A stretch of 64,000 bases of DNA, taken from NCBI GenBank assembly GCA_025345505.1, contig JANVCC010000185.1:3650500-3714499 (forward strand), in the 5' to 3' direction. The translations under genes were made by a program, and so were the position numbers. This document shows, one piece after another, positions 1 through 10,500 of the stretch. The notes beneath the pieces are model-generated. The model was given only the letters and a program-made list of their open reading frames with translations, had not been told where the DNA came from and ran no database searches. The DNA is from Todiramphus chloris collaris (taxonomy: Eukaryota; Chordata; Aves; Coraciiformes; Alcedinidae). Each line of letters opens with the position of its first letter. The stretch's first letter is position 1.

Positions 1-741
1 CAAGGTAAAAAGAGGCAGATAAAGGTGGGAAATAGAGAAGGGAAAGAGAAGTAGGTAACAAAGTCCCTAAAAATTACAACATAAAAAAAAAAAAACCCCA
101 ACAACAAAACCAAAACACTAGATTTCTTATCCTTGCCCTACCGCCTTCCAGCGAGGTCTTGGCACATCTTTGTTCCCTCCTCTTCCATTCTCTCTATCCC
201 ACATTCAATTTAACATTTCCCTCACCGTCTGCCTCTTAAAAAGCAACCCAAACCATTCGAGCTGTCCGAGCACTAAATTAGAGCCCAGCAGCGGGGTGAG
301 GGTGAAGAGCGCCCACGGCTCCACCCTGCCCCAGCCCACCCATCACTCCAGTCAGGCTGTGGCACAATTAAAGGGCAGAGCAGCTCTGAGGACCAGGAGC
401 TGAGCTCTGCACCACAACCAGCCCGGAATAACACCACGGCTCCCCAGTGCTGCAGCAGACACCGCTGCAGCCAGTGATTTATCAGCACAAGAAAAAAAAA
501 AAAACCAACTCAAAACCCAAGCCCAGCAGCTCCCTCGGCGCTGAAGGGAGGCTGCGGAACGCACCAGCCCATCCATTTTTCAAGACAGGCTCGTGATGTT
601 ACATTCGTGCTGTTTACTTAGTCTGGCTGACACCGGAGTCCCTGACTCCGCTGATGAGGTGCAGAGGGCAGTCCCATCTGTTGGAGCAGAAGCACAATAA
701 ATAATTTAGGCCAGACTCATTTTATATAATAAACTTTCTTC

Positions 742-758
742 CCTCTCTCTCTCTCTCC
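742..758. repeat. (CT)n microsatellite
   Basis: Eight CT units in a pyrimidine-rich stretch of intron 11. A similar short (TC)n tract lies at 1271-1286. Confidence 0.85.
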
Positions 759-1017
759 TCCTTTAACTCCGATCCTACCTATGATGGATCAGGAACGAGC
801 TTGTTTATCTCTCTGTGTGTACTCTGCCTGACAAACGTCGATGCAACGTTTTTATCCATAAATGCCTCTTTTTGTTGCAGGTTGGGTGCGTGAGGTCTAT
901 TCCTTCTGGGCTGGAGCAGCGGGGGGTCAACAGGACGGAGGCAAAGCAACCCTGTAAAGCACTGTGTAAATGTAAATCCATGAATGCCGTGATGAGATGC
1001 AGCCCGGCAGACTCTCC

Positions 1018-1040
1018 GCTGGTGTAAATCTGTGCCACTC
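1018..1040. repeat. possible fragment of the same class of ancient repeat
   Basis: GCTGGTGTAAATCTGTGCCA followed by CTC resembles the GCTGGTGTAAATC arm of a common palindromic reptile/bird repeat. It is only about 23 bp, so chance similarity is quite possible. Confidence 0.25.
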
Positions 1041-1435
1041 TTATTATGTAAATAGAGATTGCTGAGATACAGCAGCCGGGGCTGGGGACTTCAACTTTCA
1101 TTTGGTGCAGTGCTCTAAAACGCCACGCTGAGTGCAAACACCGACGCAATATTTCAAAGCAATGGGTACACTGAAACCTCAGTGTGTTAGTGCTCGGGCT
1201 CCTCGATTAGCAGTGACAGGCAGAGGGGTGCCCAGCAGCCCACAGGGCTGAACCTCAAAAATTGCCTTCAGTCTCTCTCTCTCTCAGATTATTTTTCTGC
1301 CTTTTTCAGCCCTGCTGAGAAAATTATGCAACAGAAGAGCTTTCTCATGGTATTTGGGGTCTTCTAGGAAAGGCAGCGCTTGCCATCTGATGGGCACCCT
1401 GCAAAATTCAAGCCCTTCAGAACCCCAGTAAGGAT

Positions 1436-1538
1436 TTTAGGGATCTTATATACTAAAGTATTTATATGTATATATATATATAGAGAGAGAGAGAGGGATC
1501 TTATATACTTTAGGGATCTTCAGGGATCTTATATACTT
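1436..1538. repeat. triplicated GGGATCTTATATACT unit with TA and GA microsatellite
   Basis: The unit AGGGATCTTATATACT occurs at about 1439, 1494 and, in altered form, 1512-1537. A (TA)n run and a (GA)n run (1465-1494) separate the first two copies. It appears to be a local slippage/duplication product in intron 11. Confidence 0.8.
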
Positions 1539-4232
1539 CTGAGACACAAATGAGTCCCCAGGGGCATCCTCCATTGGGATGTAATGACTGCAAGGTCTTG
1601 GGAGACAGAGCTATTTCTGTGCCCAGCTTCACTCCAGAGGCCGATCCCCCCGGAGCATCCAGCCACCCCAGATTTCCAACACACAGCAGAGGCAGCGACA
1701 GAGCTGCCGTTTGCTCTCCCGCTGCAGCTCAGCTCATTCAAAAGAGCACATTTTTCCCCACTTCCTTCATTCCAGTCCGGAACAGCCGTGAAGTAACTCT
1801 CCAAAGTGCCACATTTCCTTCTTCCTACCGCTCGAAGAAACCTGCCTAAGTCATCCTCAACCACCCTCGCCCCCGAGACGAGTCCTCTGAAACCTCCCAC
1901 AAACAGGCTGCTCTGCAGGGGCCGCGGGAGCTTCCGTGTGCTGCAAAACAACTGGGGGAAACCAACCAACCAACCACCCAACCACCAGGAATAAAACAGA
2001 GCTAAATGAGCGTTGGCCAATATGAAGATAGCTGCCTACTGTCGGTGTGTTAACGTGGTGCACCTGCCTGCTTGCAAATGAAAACTCGTTCTGTCAGGTG
2101 CTGGTAGGAAACGTCGTGTAAATTCATGAGCTGTGCGCAGGGTTACTAATAAACAACTGAAAAGAGGAGCTGCTGCCATTGGAAAGGAGCGTTTCAATAC
2201 AGTTGCGGTTCCTGGCTCTGCAAGTTCATCACTTCTCTCTGCACAGTCTGTTGCATTACATTCCGTTCTGGACGCTCAGAAAAGGGGGAGGTGCTGCCTG
2301 TGCTAGAATGCGAATGATGCCTTTGATTTCAGGGTGTGGAGCAACATCAGCAGGGATGGGGTGTCTGCTGCTGAGTGGCTTTGCGTGGCTGTTCAAGAGG
2401 AGCCTGGCCAGCAAATGTCTGGAGAAACGGCAGAAATACAGCCTCTCTTGTCACCAGGGTCAGCATCCGTCCTGCCAGGCAACTGACTTCTTTGAAGCAG
2501 AAGCAGCACATCAAGGGGAGAAGAAAGGAAAGCCGTGTAACACGTAGGACACATGCAGGATGAAGACACACCAAGAGCCTGATGAAATCACACAGTTCTT
2601 TTGACTAATCCTAGGACCACTGCGAGATGCAAACCACTTCTGGGACCTTGCCCCAGTTTGCTCATCCTCTATGAAGGCTGACACCAAAGGACGCAGAGCC
2701 CTCTCTTGGTCTTTTTACTGGAGTAGTGCAGGAGGAACGAGGACAGTGGTGTCTCGAGGGTTAAGCCAACCTCTCTGAGCAGTGGCCCTGGCTCCTGGCC
2801 ACAGGCTGAGCCCGCAGCTGTGTATTGACTTTCTGAGCTTGCAGGCACCGATCGATGGAGCACAGTCAGGGCCTCTCGTTCTCAATCATGTCACAACCAC
2901 AAGAAACGTTATTACTGTTCCATCAAAAAACAATAAATACACCAGGAGTGTAAATGGGGGGCAGGGGCATCTTTACAGCAGTGGCCGGGGGTGATGGGGG
3001 AGCTCAGTGGCCAGTGGACTCCAGCCAAGTCCCCAGGGACCCACAAGGTGACAAAGAACCTTAATTAAAATTGCAGGGCCCAGGTTAGGGTCATTGCCTC
3101 AAGAATGCCCCAACACCAGAGTAATCTCCTCAAGTACACCTTAAAACCTCAGCAGATGCTTCCCAGTGCAGGCCAGCAATGATTTTATTTCTCTCAGTGG
3201 TTGTATTTTGCAAGGTGCTTGTCATTGGGCTGGGAGGTGAATAATGAAGGTTTGGAGCCAGCTGGTTGCTTTGTCCTCCAGCAGGCAGGAAAGCTGGGAA
3301 CTCAACCCCTCCTGCCACTATCCCTGGGGAAAGCAGCCAGGTCCCGGGGGTCCCAAGCCCACCCCGATGGGATGACAATTTGGAAGAACACCAAACTGCA
3401 GAGGGATAATTTCCCATCTCCTGCTTTTTGCTGATGAGCAGCTGGGAAGATGAACACAATCTTGGTGGGTGGGAGAGGAACTGCCCTGGAAATACAGAGA
3501 GCCCAGGTCATCCCAGTTTATCCTTCCTGGGCACTCAGGAAGCAAATAGGATGCAACTCCCCAACTGGAAGCCAACTGCTGGATGGGTGGAGGGTGCTGT
3601 GGTGATAGGTAGCGGGCAGCCTTATCTGCCAGAAAAAGGTGCTTAGGCCCTCAGAGGTCACAGCGTGGGGAGTGTGCCGACAAGCGCTCCCTTCCTCGGA
3701 ACGGTGTTTCGCATTCCCTGGGTGCCAGCTCTGACAGCAGAGGGATGTTGTGTGCTCAGGCGCATCGCCGGTGATCGGTGACGCCACCGCTTTCCTCCCT
3801 CCAGTGCTTTCCAGGAGAAACTCTGCAACAAGCCACCTCCAAGCAAGGCTGCCTTCAGAAAACCACCTCCGGGCACATTTTTTGCTTGTTTTGCTAACAG
3901 GGTTGTCAAGATGCCTCGGGTCACAACGAGCTACCAGTGTTGGGGCTGCTGAGAGACCCATTCCCCAGATGAAAGAGCAAAACAGCAGAAGAGACTTTGA
4001 AAGTGTATTTGACTGCACTCAACAGCAAGATGCGTCAAGGCACCGAAACGGTGTCAGGCTCCAAGCTCCGTTTGTTTTGTTCACACAAACCTGCTGAAAT
4101 CAATGAATTTACTCATGTGAGACGAGTGCTGCTGGTACACGTGTCCCCTGTGCTGCTGCTGCGCTGCAGCCAGACAGGAACTGCTCTTCTCCTGCCAGCA
4201 CAGCCCCCCTTATAGTGTTCCATCACCCAAAA

Positions 4233-4550
4233 CACAGAATGGTGGGGCTTGCAAGGGACTTCTGGAGATCATCTCATCCAACCTCTCTGATAAAACAAGT
4301 TCACCCAGAGCAGGGGGCTCAGAACTGCAGTGTCCAGGAGGGTTTGGAATCTCTCCAGAGAAGGAGACTCCACAGCCTCTCTGGGCAGACTGGGCCAGGC
4401 TCTGTCATCCTCACAGCAAAGAAGTTTCTCCTCCTGGTCAGATGGAACCTCCTGGGTTACAGTTTGTGCCTGTTGCTGGGCACAACTGGAAAGAGTCTGT
4501 TGACCCCCACCCTTTAGATGTCAGTCAGCATTGCTCAGATCCCCTCTCAG
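4233..4550 (-). mobile_element. CR1 LINE fragment, 3' end
   Basis: Read on the plus strand this starts CACAGAATGGTGGGGCTTGC and continues with AGATCATCTCATCCAACCTC, TCTCCAGAGAAGGAGACTCC and CTCTCTGGGCAG, which are the classic reverse-complement features of the 3' untranslated and terminal coding part of avian CR1 retrotransposons. It ends around GATCCCCTCTCAG, where similarity to the usual CR1 is lost. The element is 5'-truncated, as most CR1 copies are, and lies in intron 11 in the same orientation as COL5A1. Subfamily not assigned. Confidence 0.88.
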
Positions 4551-5469
4551 GCAGCTCTTGCTGCTCGGTGCTTGGGCACCACTCACCGACCCGAGGCTCG
4601 AGTTCAGAAGCTCCCAGATCATTCCTGATCCCAGGTGAGGACGAGCAATAACAAACAAATAGGGATCTCTGAGTGAAGCGTGGTGCTAAACTATGGGATC
4701 TGGGGTCACAACCCACCAAAGCTGCCTTCGATGGGACACCCCAAAGCCAGAGGCTTCTGTGGGCAGTGGCTGCCAGGGACAAAACTGATTTAAAGTAAGG
4801 TCAAAACGAAACACGCAAAACATGAGGTACTGCATTGCTAAAGCACACAATCAGTCTCTAGCACTTGCTGGTACAGACCAATAATCCACCTGCAGAAAAG
4901 ATCAGGTGCTGCACAAGAGCCACCTCCCCACTGGGAGCAGACTGGGACACAAAAGAGGTGTAAGGAAAGGCCCCCAGCAAGGGTGCTGGCATCACCCTGG
5001 GACCTTCCTGGACTCACCCAAAGGCAAGCCCTCTGCCAACACTCACAACGCCAGCTGGAATGAGGATGCAGAAGTGCCCCTGAACTTCATTTTACCATGC
5101 TAACAACTGCTTTGTGTGTTTGCTCATCCTCTTTCCCCAGTGCCATAGCCCAGTTCCCTCACTGGAACAAGCAGCCGTGAGCCAAAGGGTGCAGAGGAGA
5201 GGGTTCCTCAGCCTTACTCTTGCGTTTTAACCTGGGGAAAAAACTACTTAATGCATCCGATGAGTGTGGCTGTTCCCCAAGCCTTTGTCCCTGGATTCCA
5301 AAGTCTGCCCCGTACCCTACCATAAACTGGTTTTGGGGCTGACTCAGAGGAGATTGCTATTACAGGAGGAGCAGTAATTTAGGGCTCCAGCAACACACCA
5401 CAGTCCCACTCTGTACACACAAAATGACCCAAGACTTCAGCCAAAGAGAGGAAAAACACGAGTACTTAC

Positions 5470-5532
5470 TCTCTCCCCAGGGTCACCCATTAAACCCACG
5501 GGTCCAGTTGGTCCTGGAGGTCCTGGTAGACC
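5470..5532 (-). CDS. COL5A1: COL5A1 exon 11, amino-terminal helix triplets
   Basis: A 63-nt exon encoding seven perfect triplets: GLP GPP GPT GPV GLM GDP GER. The same 21-residue exon in mammalian COL5A1 ends GDPGER as well. The acceptor is TTTGTTGCTAG before 5532, preceded by long T runs on the coding strand, and the donor is GTAAGTACT from 5469. Phase is 0 at both ends. It is 250 bp from exon 10. The next exon, which should begin GPPGRPGLPG in the family, is not found between here and position 1, so it lies to the left of the window. Confidence 0.94.
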
Positions 5533-5782
5533 CTAGCAACAAAGACAAAAAAAAAAAAATAAGCCACTAAAAAAAAAAAAGGTGTTATTTGTAACTTTTG
5601 TACAAAGAAAGGGAAAAGAATTAGAACTTTCTGTTTATTTTTGTACAAGAAACTGGATCCCAAAGCACTCTGTGGGCATATGGAAGTGATAGAAGAGCTG
5701 TGTGCTGAGCCCTCCACATACACCCAGCAGCCCAAAGCCACACACATCCTTCAGTGCAAGATGTAGACAAAATGCCACTTAC
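5533..5782 (-). other. COL5A1: COL5A1 intron 10
   Basis: A 250-bp GT-AG intron. Near its 3' end (plus strand 5549-5580) two runs of about a dozen A (T on the coding strand) form an unusually long pyrimidine tract upstream of the exon 11 acceptor. Confidence 0.9.
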
Positions 5783-5824
5783 TGCTGGGCCTTCGGGACC
5801 AGGCGGGCCTTCCACCAGCATACC
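5783..5824 (-). CDS. COL5A1: COL5A1 exon 10, interrupted amino-terminal helix
   Basis: A 42-nt exon whose 14 codons read GMLVEGPPGPEGPA. It corresponds exactly in length and register to the GML[IV]EGPPGPEGPA exon of vertebrate COL5A1. It resumes Gly-X-Y triplets after the short interruption at the end of exon 9. The acceptor is TTGCTCAG before 5824 and the donor is GTAAGTGG from 5782. It enters and leaves in phase 0. The exon is too short to stand out on its own, and its identity rests on the sequence match, the flanking splice signals and its position between exons 9 and 11. Confidence 0.93.
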
Positions 5825-8243
5825 CTGAGCAAGAGGAAGGGAAAAAAAAATAAAAAGTGATTAACAAGGCACATCCTCAAAGTCACTCTGACTACAGGGC
5901 TGGAAAGCCCAATGCTTTATCCAATCTTAAATATTTCAGGTCTTGCTGCATGGTCTAAGCATCCCAGAGCTGAAGGGTTTCCACTCTTTCTGGATGACAT
6001 CTCCCACGCCCCCATTGCCAGAGGCACAGAAGGTGCTGCCCACTGAAAAGCCAAGTACCATCTGTTTGAATCAGGCAGGGCACAGCGAAACAGCTTTTCC
6101 CCCCAGGCTCACCCTCCTAACCACGACCCTTCTCCCTTAGTTCATGGCCAGGCAAAGGGCAAACCCTGGGGCACATCCAGCCCTGATGGTGCTGGAGCAA
6201 GAAAAGAGCTTCTCCTCAGGAAGAAGCTGTTTCTAGACTCCAAGTTCATAATCAAATGGCGATGCTTTTCTGAAATGACTTTCCCAGCAGACTGCACGCT
6301 GTGATTTACTCTGTGTACCTAAGAAATCACTGTGTGGGCAAAATGGTAGAATAATGTTATTCCATTCCTTTTAATCTAAATATTTTGTCATAACTTTAAA
6401 TCAGGTCTATCATGTATTCAGCAGAACTGAGGTTTTCTCTTTTTAGTCTTTTTTTTCCCCCCATCCCTCATGGGTGTGTAAAAAGCAGGAAAGAAACCTC
6501 CCAATAAAGCTGGCAAATGCTTTCCAGAAGGCATCAGGATGATCTGTTGGGAAGTGCCTCACAGTGATCACTGTTCTTTTGTTTCTGGGCCACTGGCCAT
6601 GCCCCTAACAGCACCCAGGTCAAGCCAAAGCAGCCCCAGCATTTGCCAGCTCATCTGTAGCAAACAGGAGCATTTTTCCCAGGGGATGAAATCAGCCTGT
6701 TAAAAGTCTGCAGATAAGCAGTCAGCTCCTATGGGAGAAACCCAGAGGAAGCAAGTGTGGGGACTAGTCTTAAATCACTCTTGGCCAGTCTCCTGGGCTG
6801 AAAGCCTTGGCTGAGCCCACAGCAGCCACTACAGCAGATAGGGCTGAGTTGAATGAATCTGAAAAGTCTAGAGGAAAACCCAGGCATTCCTGCCCCAAAA
6901 AGCCACAGTCTCTAAGCTCAGAAGAAATAAAATAGGGTAAAATGCACTGCCATGAGCCATCCCTTCTTCCATTAGTAGGATGGATGTTTCTGTACCACTT
7001 ATGCATGGCCAGCACTATTTTCTGTCTTTCCCAGTGTCCATACTACTCATTACCACCTCATCTAAAATCCGGTTTCCGTTTCATTTGGAGGAATTAGGGG
7101 AAACTTTCTGCTGCTTATCATCACAGGCGCGCGCGCGCAGTTGTTCTTCACCGCAACTTCACCCTGTGCCCGTTCTGGCAGCAGCTTCACTGCCACGGAG
7201 ACACTGCTTTCTTCTGGGGCAGAATCAGGGGTGAACCCTACACAACTTTCCTCCAACCTGCACTAAGTACGAGCTATTTCTTGTTGGAGGCTACCGAGAG
7301 GCAGCAAGCCATGCTGCTGGAGACAGTGTCCCCCAGCACGTCCACTAAGGCTGGCTCCTTTGCAGACTCTCAGTGAGGACACTGCACAGAAAACCCTGGA
7401 GCACCCAGCAAACCTTTCCCTACGTGGACACCCTGAGGTCCCATCCCTGTTGAGACCAGCAGTGGCACATTTTGGTGTGCCAGGCTCCGAAACAGAAACT
7501 ACTCCTTGTCTCTAGGCTTGTGCAGAGCACTAAGGCCCACGTAAGTCTGCCCAGGACATTTCTGGGCTGCTGGGTGCCAGCATCACCACGGTCTGAGCAT
7601 GCTCAGCACTCAAGTTCTGCTTCCCATGGCTGACTGCAGAGCCTTGGGACTCTCATCCGGCTGGGGGAAGAGTCTGGGCTAATTAACCAATTTGCAATGC
7701 AAACATCCTTGGCATCTTCCCATATTTATCTGTTGGTTTATGTTGAGCTCTAGCTTTAGGGACATCTGGAGATTCTCCTCGGCAAGAAACCTCCACTGTT
7801 TATATGACTGCTCATCAACAGGAGCGATGGAAACGGGGGAGGATTTTGGGACCGGGACCAGGGGGAGGACACTACCGAGGGCAAGTGTTCCTGGGGGTAG
7901 TGAGCAAGCCAGGGATTTGGGAATCTCCCAGGAGAAAACAGGGTGTTCCTTCCACAAAACCAACACTCAAGGGCTACCCATAAGAGAAGCTAATATCACA
8001 GAAACGGTCTCAAAACTGGCTGCAATGTGCTATGAAAAGCCTGATCAAACTCTCCTGGAAGGTGGGGCTAAGCCCCAGGGTCCTCCCCTGCGAGGGCCAG
8101 AGGGTTTTGAGGAGGTGAAAGTAGTGCCTGGTACCTCCAGAGCTGGGATTTAGGGGGGGTCCTGCCATCCCTGGCTGCACCGAGCATCCCTGCCGTGCCT
8201 GTGCTGCCCGGCTGCCTCCAGCGAGCGTCAGCACCGAGCAAGG

Positions 8244-8470
8244 ATTGAAGGTTTGATCGAAAAGGAGAGGGGAAAAAAAAAACCCAAACCAGCAGAATCT
8301 CACTTCTGCATTTGGTTTTTACTCCCCTTCTGCTGCAACTTCCATGGAAAAGAAAAAACAACCAAAAAAAAAAGGAGAGAGAAAAAAAAAAGGGGGGGGG
8401 GGGGGGATTAAAAAGAAAAAGCTCTGAAGAGCACAGCAAATCTGAATTTCTCTCTGCTGAAGAGGAACTT
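8244..8470. repeat. purine-rich low-complexity tract with 15-G run
   Basis: The plus strand is almost purely A/G with A runs, GAGAGAG and 15 consecutive G at 8392-8406. Such polypurine mirror-like tracts can form triplex or G-quadruplex structures and are prone to sequencing error. Located in intron 9. Confidence 0.8.
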
Positions 8471-9866
8471 CGTGGAGAGGGAGAAGGCGGCATTTGGTCT
8501 TGTTTACTTTCTGGCAGAAGCTGTACGTGCTCCACTGTTTGGAAATAGCAAAGGCGGCCAAATTCCTTCTGGATGATTAAACCGAACTATTTCGTTGGCT
8601 TTATAGCCTTTCAGATTGGTTCTGGACGGGGCAGGCTGGGTTTCTGCCCTTGTCTTCGTGGGGTTCAGCTGCTCCCCCCACACCTCCAAGAAGCCAATCG
8701 CTCGCTCCTTTTATCTGAGGAGCAAGAACGAGACCCAGAAGGGAAGAGTAGGAAGGAAAGGTTGGAAACGCTTTCGTAAGGCACGCGTTGAGGCTTTTCA
8801 AGCCCGGCTGCTGCACCCCAGCTTCTCCCTGGCCCCCCCGCTGCTATCTACAAAAGTGTCAGGCAAAGAAGGAAAGAGAGGAAGAATTAACAAAGAACCA
8901 ACGGCCCCGGAGCGATGGGAAGTGTCGCCGCGACACTGGGCGCCGTGCTGGCCCTCTGCCAAGCAAAATTAGGTTAATTGAGTTGCTGGTGTGCAGCGAG
9001 CGTGCTCTTGACCCCTCCGGGACGAGGAGAGGTGGTTGCAAAGCCCCAAAGCCCTGTCTCCAGCCCAGGGAGGAGCAGACACGGGAGGACCTCGGCATCC
9101 TGACACGCAACGAGGGACAGAAGCACGGCCATCACCCAACAGCCTCTTGCTCTGCTCAGCTGGCACCTCTGAGCTAACTCCAGCTGTGCCCATCGTGAGG
9201 GCAGCTGGGGACCAGCATCATCCTCACCTAACGGGGTGCTCAGTTGGGCACCCATATCTTCTGCAGACTGCAAAGGACATCGTCAGCTTATAACCACTCT
9301 TTAGAGAGAAAACAACCTCAGCAAGAGGCCAGGGTGGAATCGCAAAGCTAGAGAGCACCAGGTTTCCCTCCCGGGATGACACAAGGCTTCTCTGAGAGCA
9401 GAATGCTGGTGGCACCCTGAAGCAGGCATAGGAGCAAAGCTCTCCTCTCCCACAGCTGTGTGCAGGGAGAACCCTTTTATTTCCACCGAGATGAACCCAT
9501 TAGTTGCACAATTAAAGCCGGCCCCAAGCTGAAAGTTCAGGTCAGGATATGACCCGGCCACCAGCTATGGGTGCTCAGGGAAGCGGGTTTGCTGCCGAGC
9601 CGGGGGCACTTCCAAACCCCCGGAGAGGTGAGACATGCCCTGATGCTGCAGTTCTAAAAGGCCTAGGCTTTAGTTTGCTAAATGAGAGATTTCATGGGAA
9701 ATTTTGCACTTCCTTCCTAATTTAGGTCGCTTCTTGAAGGTTTTGTTGTTTGGGTTTTTAAAATAAAATTACAGTATTGTATATTAGAAGTTTTTAAATG
9801 AACCAAGTAATTCTTTCATGCTAAATTTTCCTCCCAGATGCACTACTGAGAGCACCAAGCCACAGT

Positions 9867-9957
9867 AAATATACCCCCTGTACCTTTTTCCTTGAGGAAA
9901 AAACAACCAAAAGTGAACATACCCCTTGCACCTTTTTCCTTGGAAAAAAAAAAACCA
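9867..9957. repeat. tandem duplication of about 45-50 bp
   Basis: Two diverged copies of a unit with ATACCCCCTGTACCTTTTTC then CTTGAGGAAAAAA, and CATACCCCTTGCACCTTTTT then CCTTGGAAAAAA. They lie about 30 bp inside intron 9 from the exon 9 donor. Confidence 0.8.
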
Positions 9958-9987
9958 AGCAAGCCCCAAGCCCCCGAGGGCCCCTAC

Positions 9988-10045
9988 CGGCCCAAATGAT
10001 GGCAGGCTCTCCCTTCTGTCCTTTCTCGCCCCGTGGGCCACCAAT
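9988..10045 (-). CDS. COL5A1: COL5A1 exon 9, first collagenous triplets; apparent +1 frame anomaly
   Basis: The exon follows exon 8 in phase 0 and encodes IGGPRGEKGQKGEPAII, the start of the short amino-terminal helix (triplets GPR GEK GQK GEP). The acceptor is GTGTGCTGCAG before 10045. The only GT donor available is GTAGGG at 9987. That makes the exon 58 nt, whereas exon 10 must be entered in phase 0, so 57 nt are expected. The last residues read Ile-Ile-Trp-Ala plus one base, where the family has Ile-Ile-Glu-Pro. Removing one base from the A triplet at 9994-9996 (T triplet on the coding strand) would restore a Pro-ending 57-nt exon. An assembly or sequencing indel is the likeliest explanation; a true disrupting mutation is the alternative. 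Confidence 0.85.
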
Positions 10046-10347
10046 CTGCAGCACACAAGAGAAACACAAAGCCAGACAGTCAAAGAGGACATTGCCTGCA
10101 TCAGCATCACCACTCCCAGCAGGAACTGGAGATCCTGGGACAACTTCTGCAACCAAAGGACTGCAGATGTTCGCGTAGAAAAATGGGACACCTCTTCCTT
10201 GCCTCACACAAAACACACGCTGGGGGTGGATGAATTCAAGCGAGATGCTCTCAACTGACTTTTGTGTTGGCAATCTCTGTGCTCGAAATGATGGGAGGAC
10301 AAACGTTTTGAACTAGGCTGCTCTCAATGGAAAATTAACTCTCTTAC
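10046..10347 (-). other. COL5A1: COL5A1 intron 8
   Basis: A 302-bp GT-AG intron between exons 8 and 9. Nothing else is recognised in it. Confidence 0.9.
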
Positions 10348-10500
10348 CCCTTCGTAGATGGTGTCCTGGTTGGCAGGCATGCCAGGGCCAATATCAGGAG
10401 AGACTGTTCGGTCATAATAGTTATCATAATAATTCCCATCGTATTCTTTTATTGTTTCCTCGGTGAAATCTTTATCCAGATCCTCTCCTCCTTGAGTAGC
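10348..10500 (-). CDS. COL5A1: COL5A1 exon 8, end of variable region
   Basis: This exon ends the variable region just ahead of the first Gly-X-Y triplets. The 51 codons read [36 protein letters not shown] and [15 protein letters not shown]. The segments FTEETI and [15 protein letters not shown] are diagnostic of COL5A1. The YYDNYYD cluster continues the acidic tyrosine pattern of exons 6 and 7. The acceptor is TTTTGCTTCCAG before 10500 and the donor is GTAAGAG from 10347. The exon is 153 nt, phase 0 at both ends, and lies 302 bp from exon 9. Confidence 0.95.

Larger units (their letters stand above)
1..5469 (-). other. COL5A1: COL5A1 intron 11 (partial)
   Basis: No coding exon is visible in these 5.5 kb. 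The interval holds (CT)n tracts, an A/T-rich triple repeat near 1440-1540, a CR1 fragment at 4233-4550, and unique sequence. The part around 600-780 (with AATAAATAATTTAGGCC) looks less repetitive and A/T-rich and might be regulatory. All open frames here are short and lack recognisable content. Confidence 0.85.
5825..9987 (-). other. COL5A1: COL5A1 intron 9
   Basis: About 4.2 kb with no coding exon seen. It includes a (GC)6 run at 7127-7138, a long purine tract with a 15-G run near 8244-8470, and a tandem duplication at 9867-9957 close to the exon 9 donor. The rest appears to be unique intronic DNA. Confidence 0.85.
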
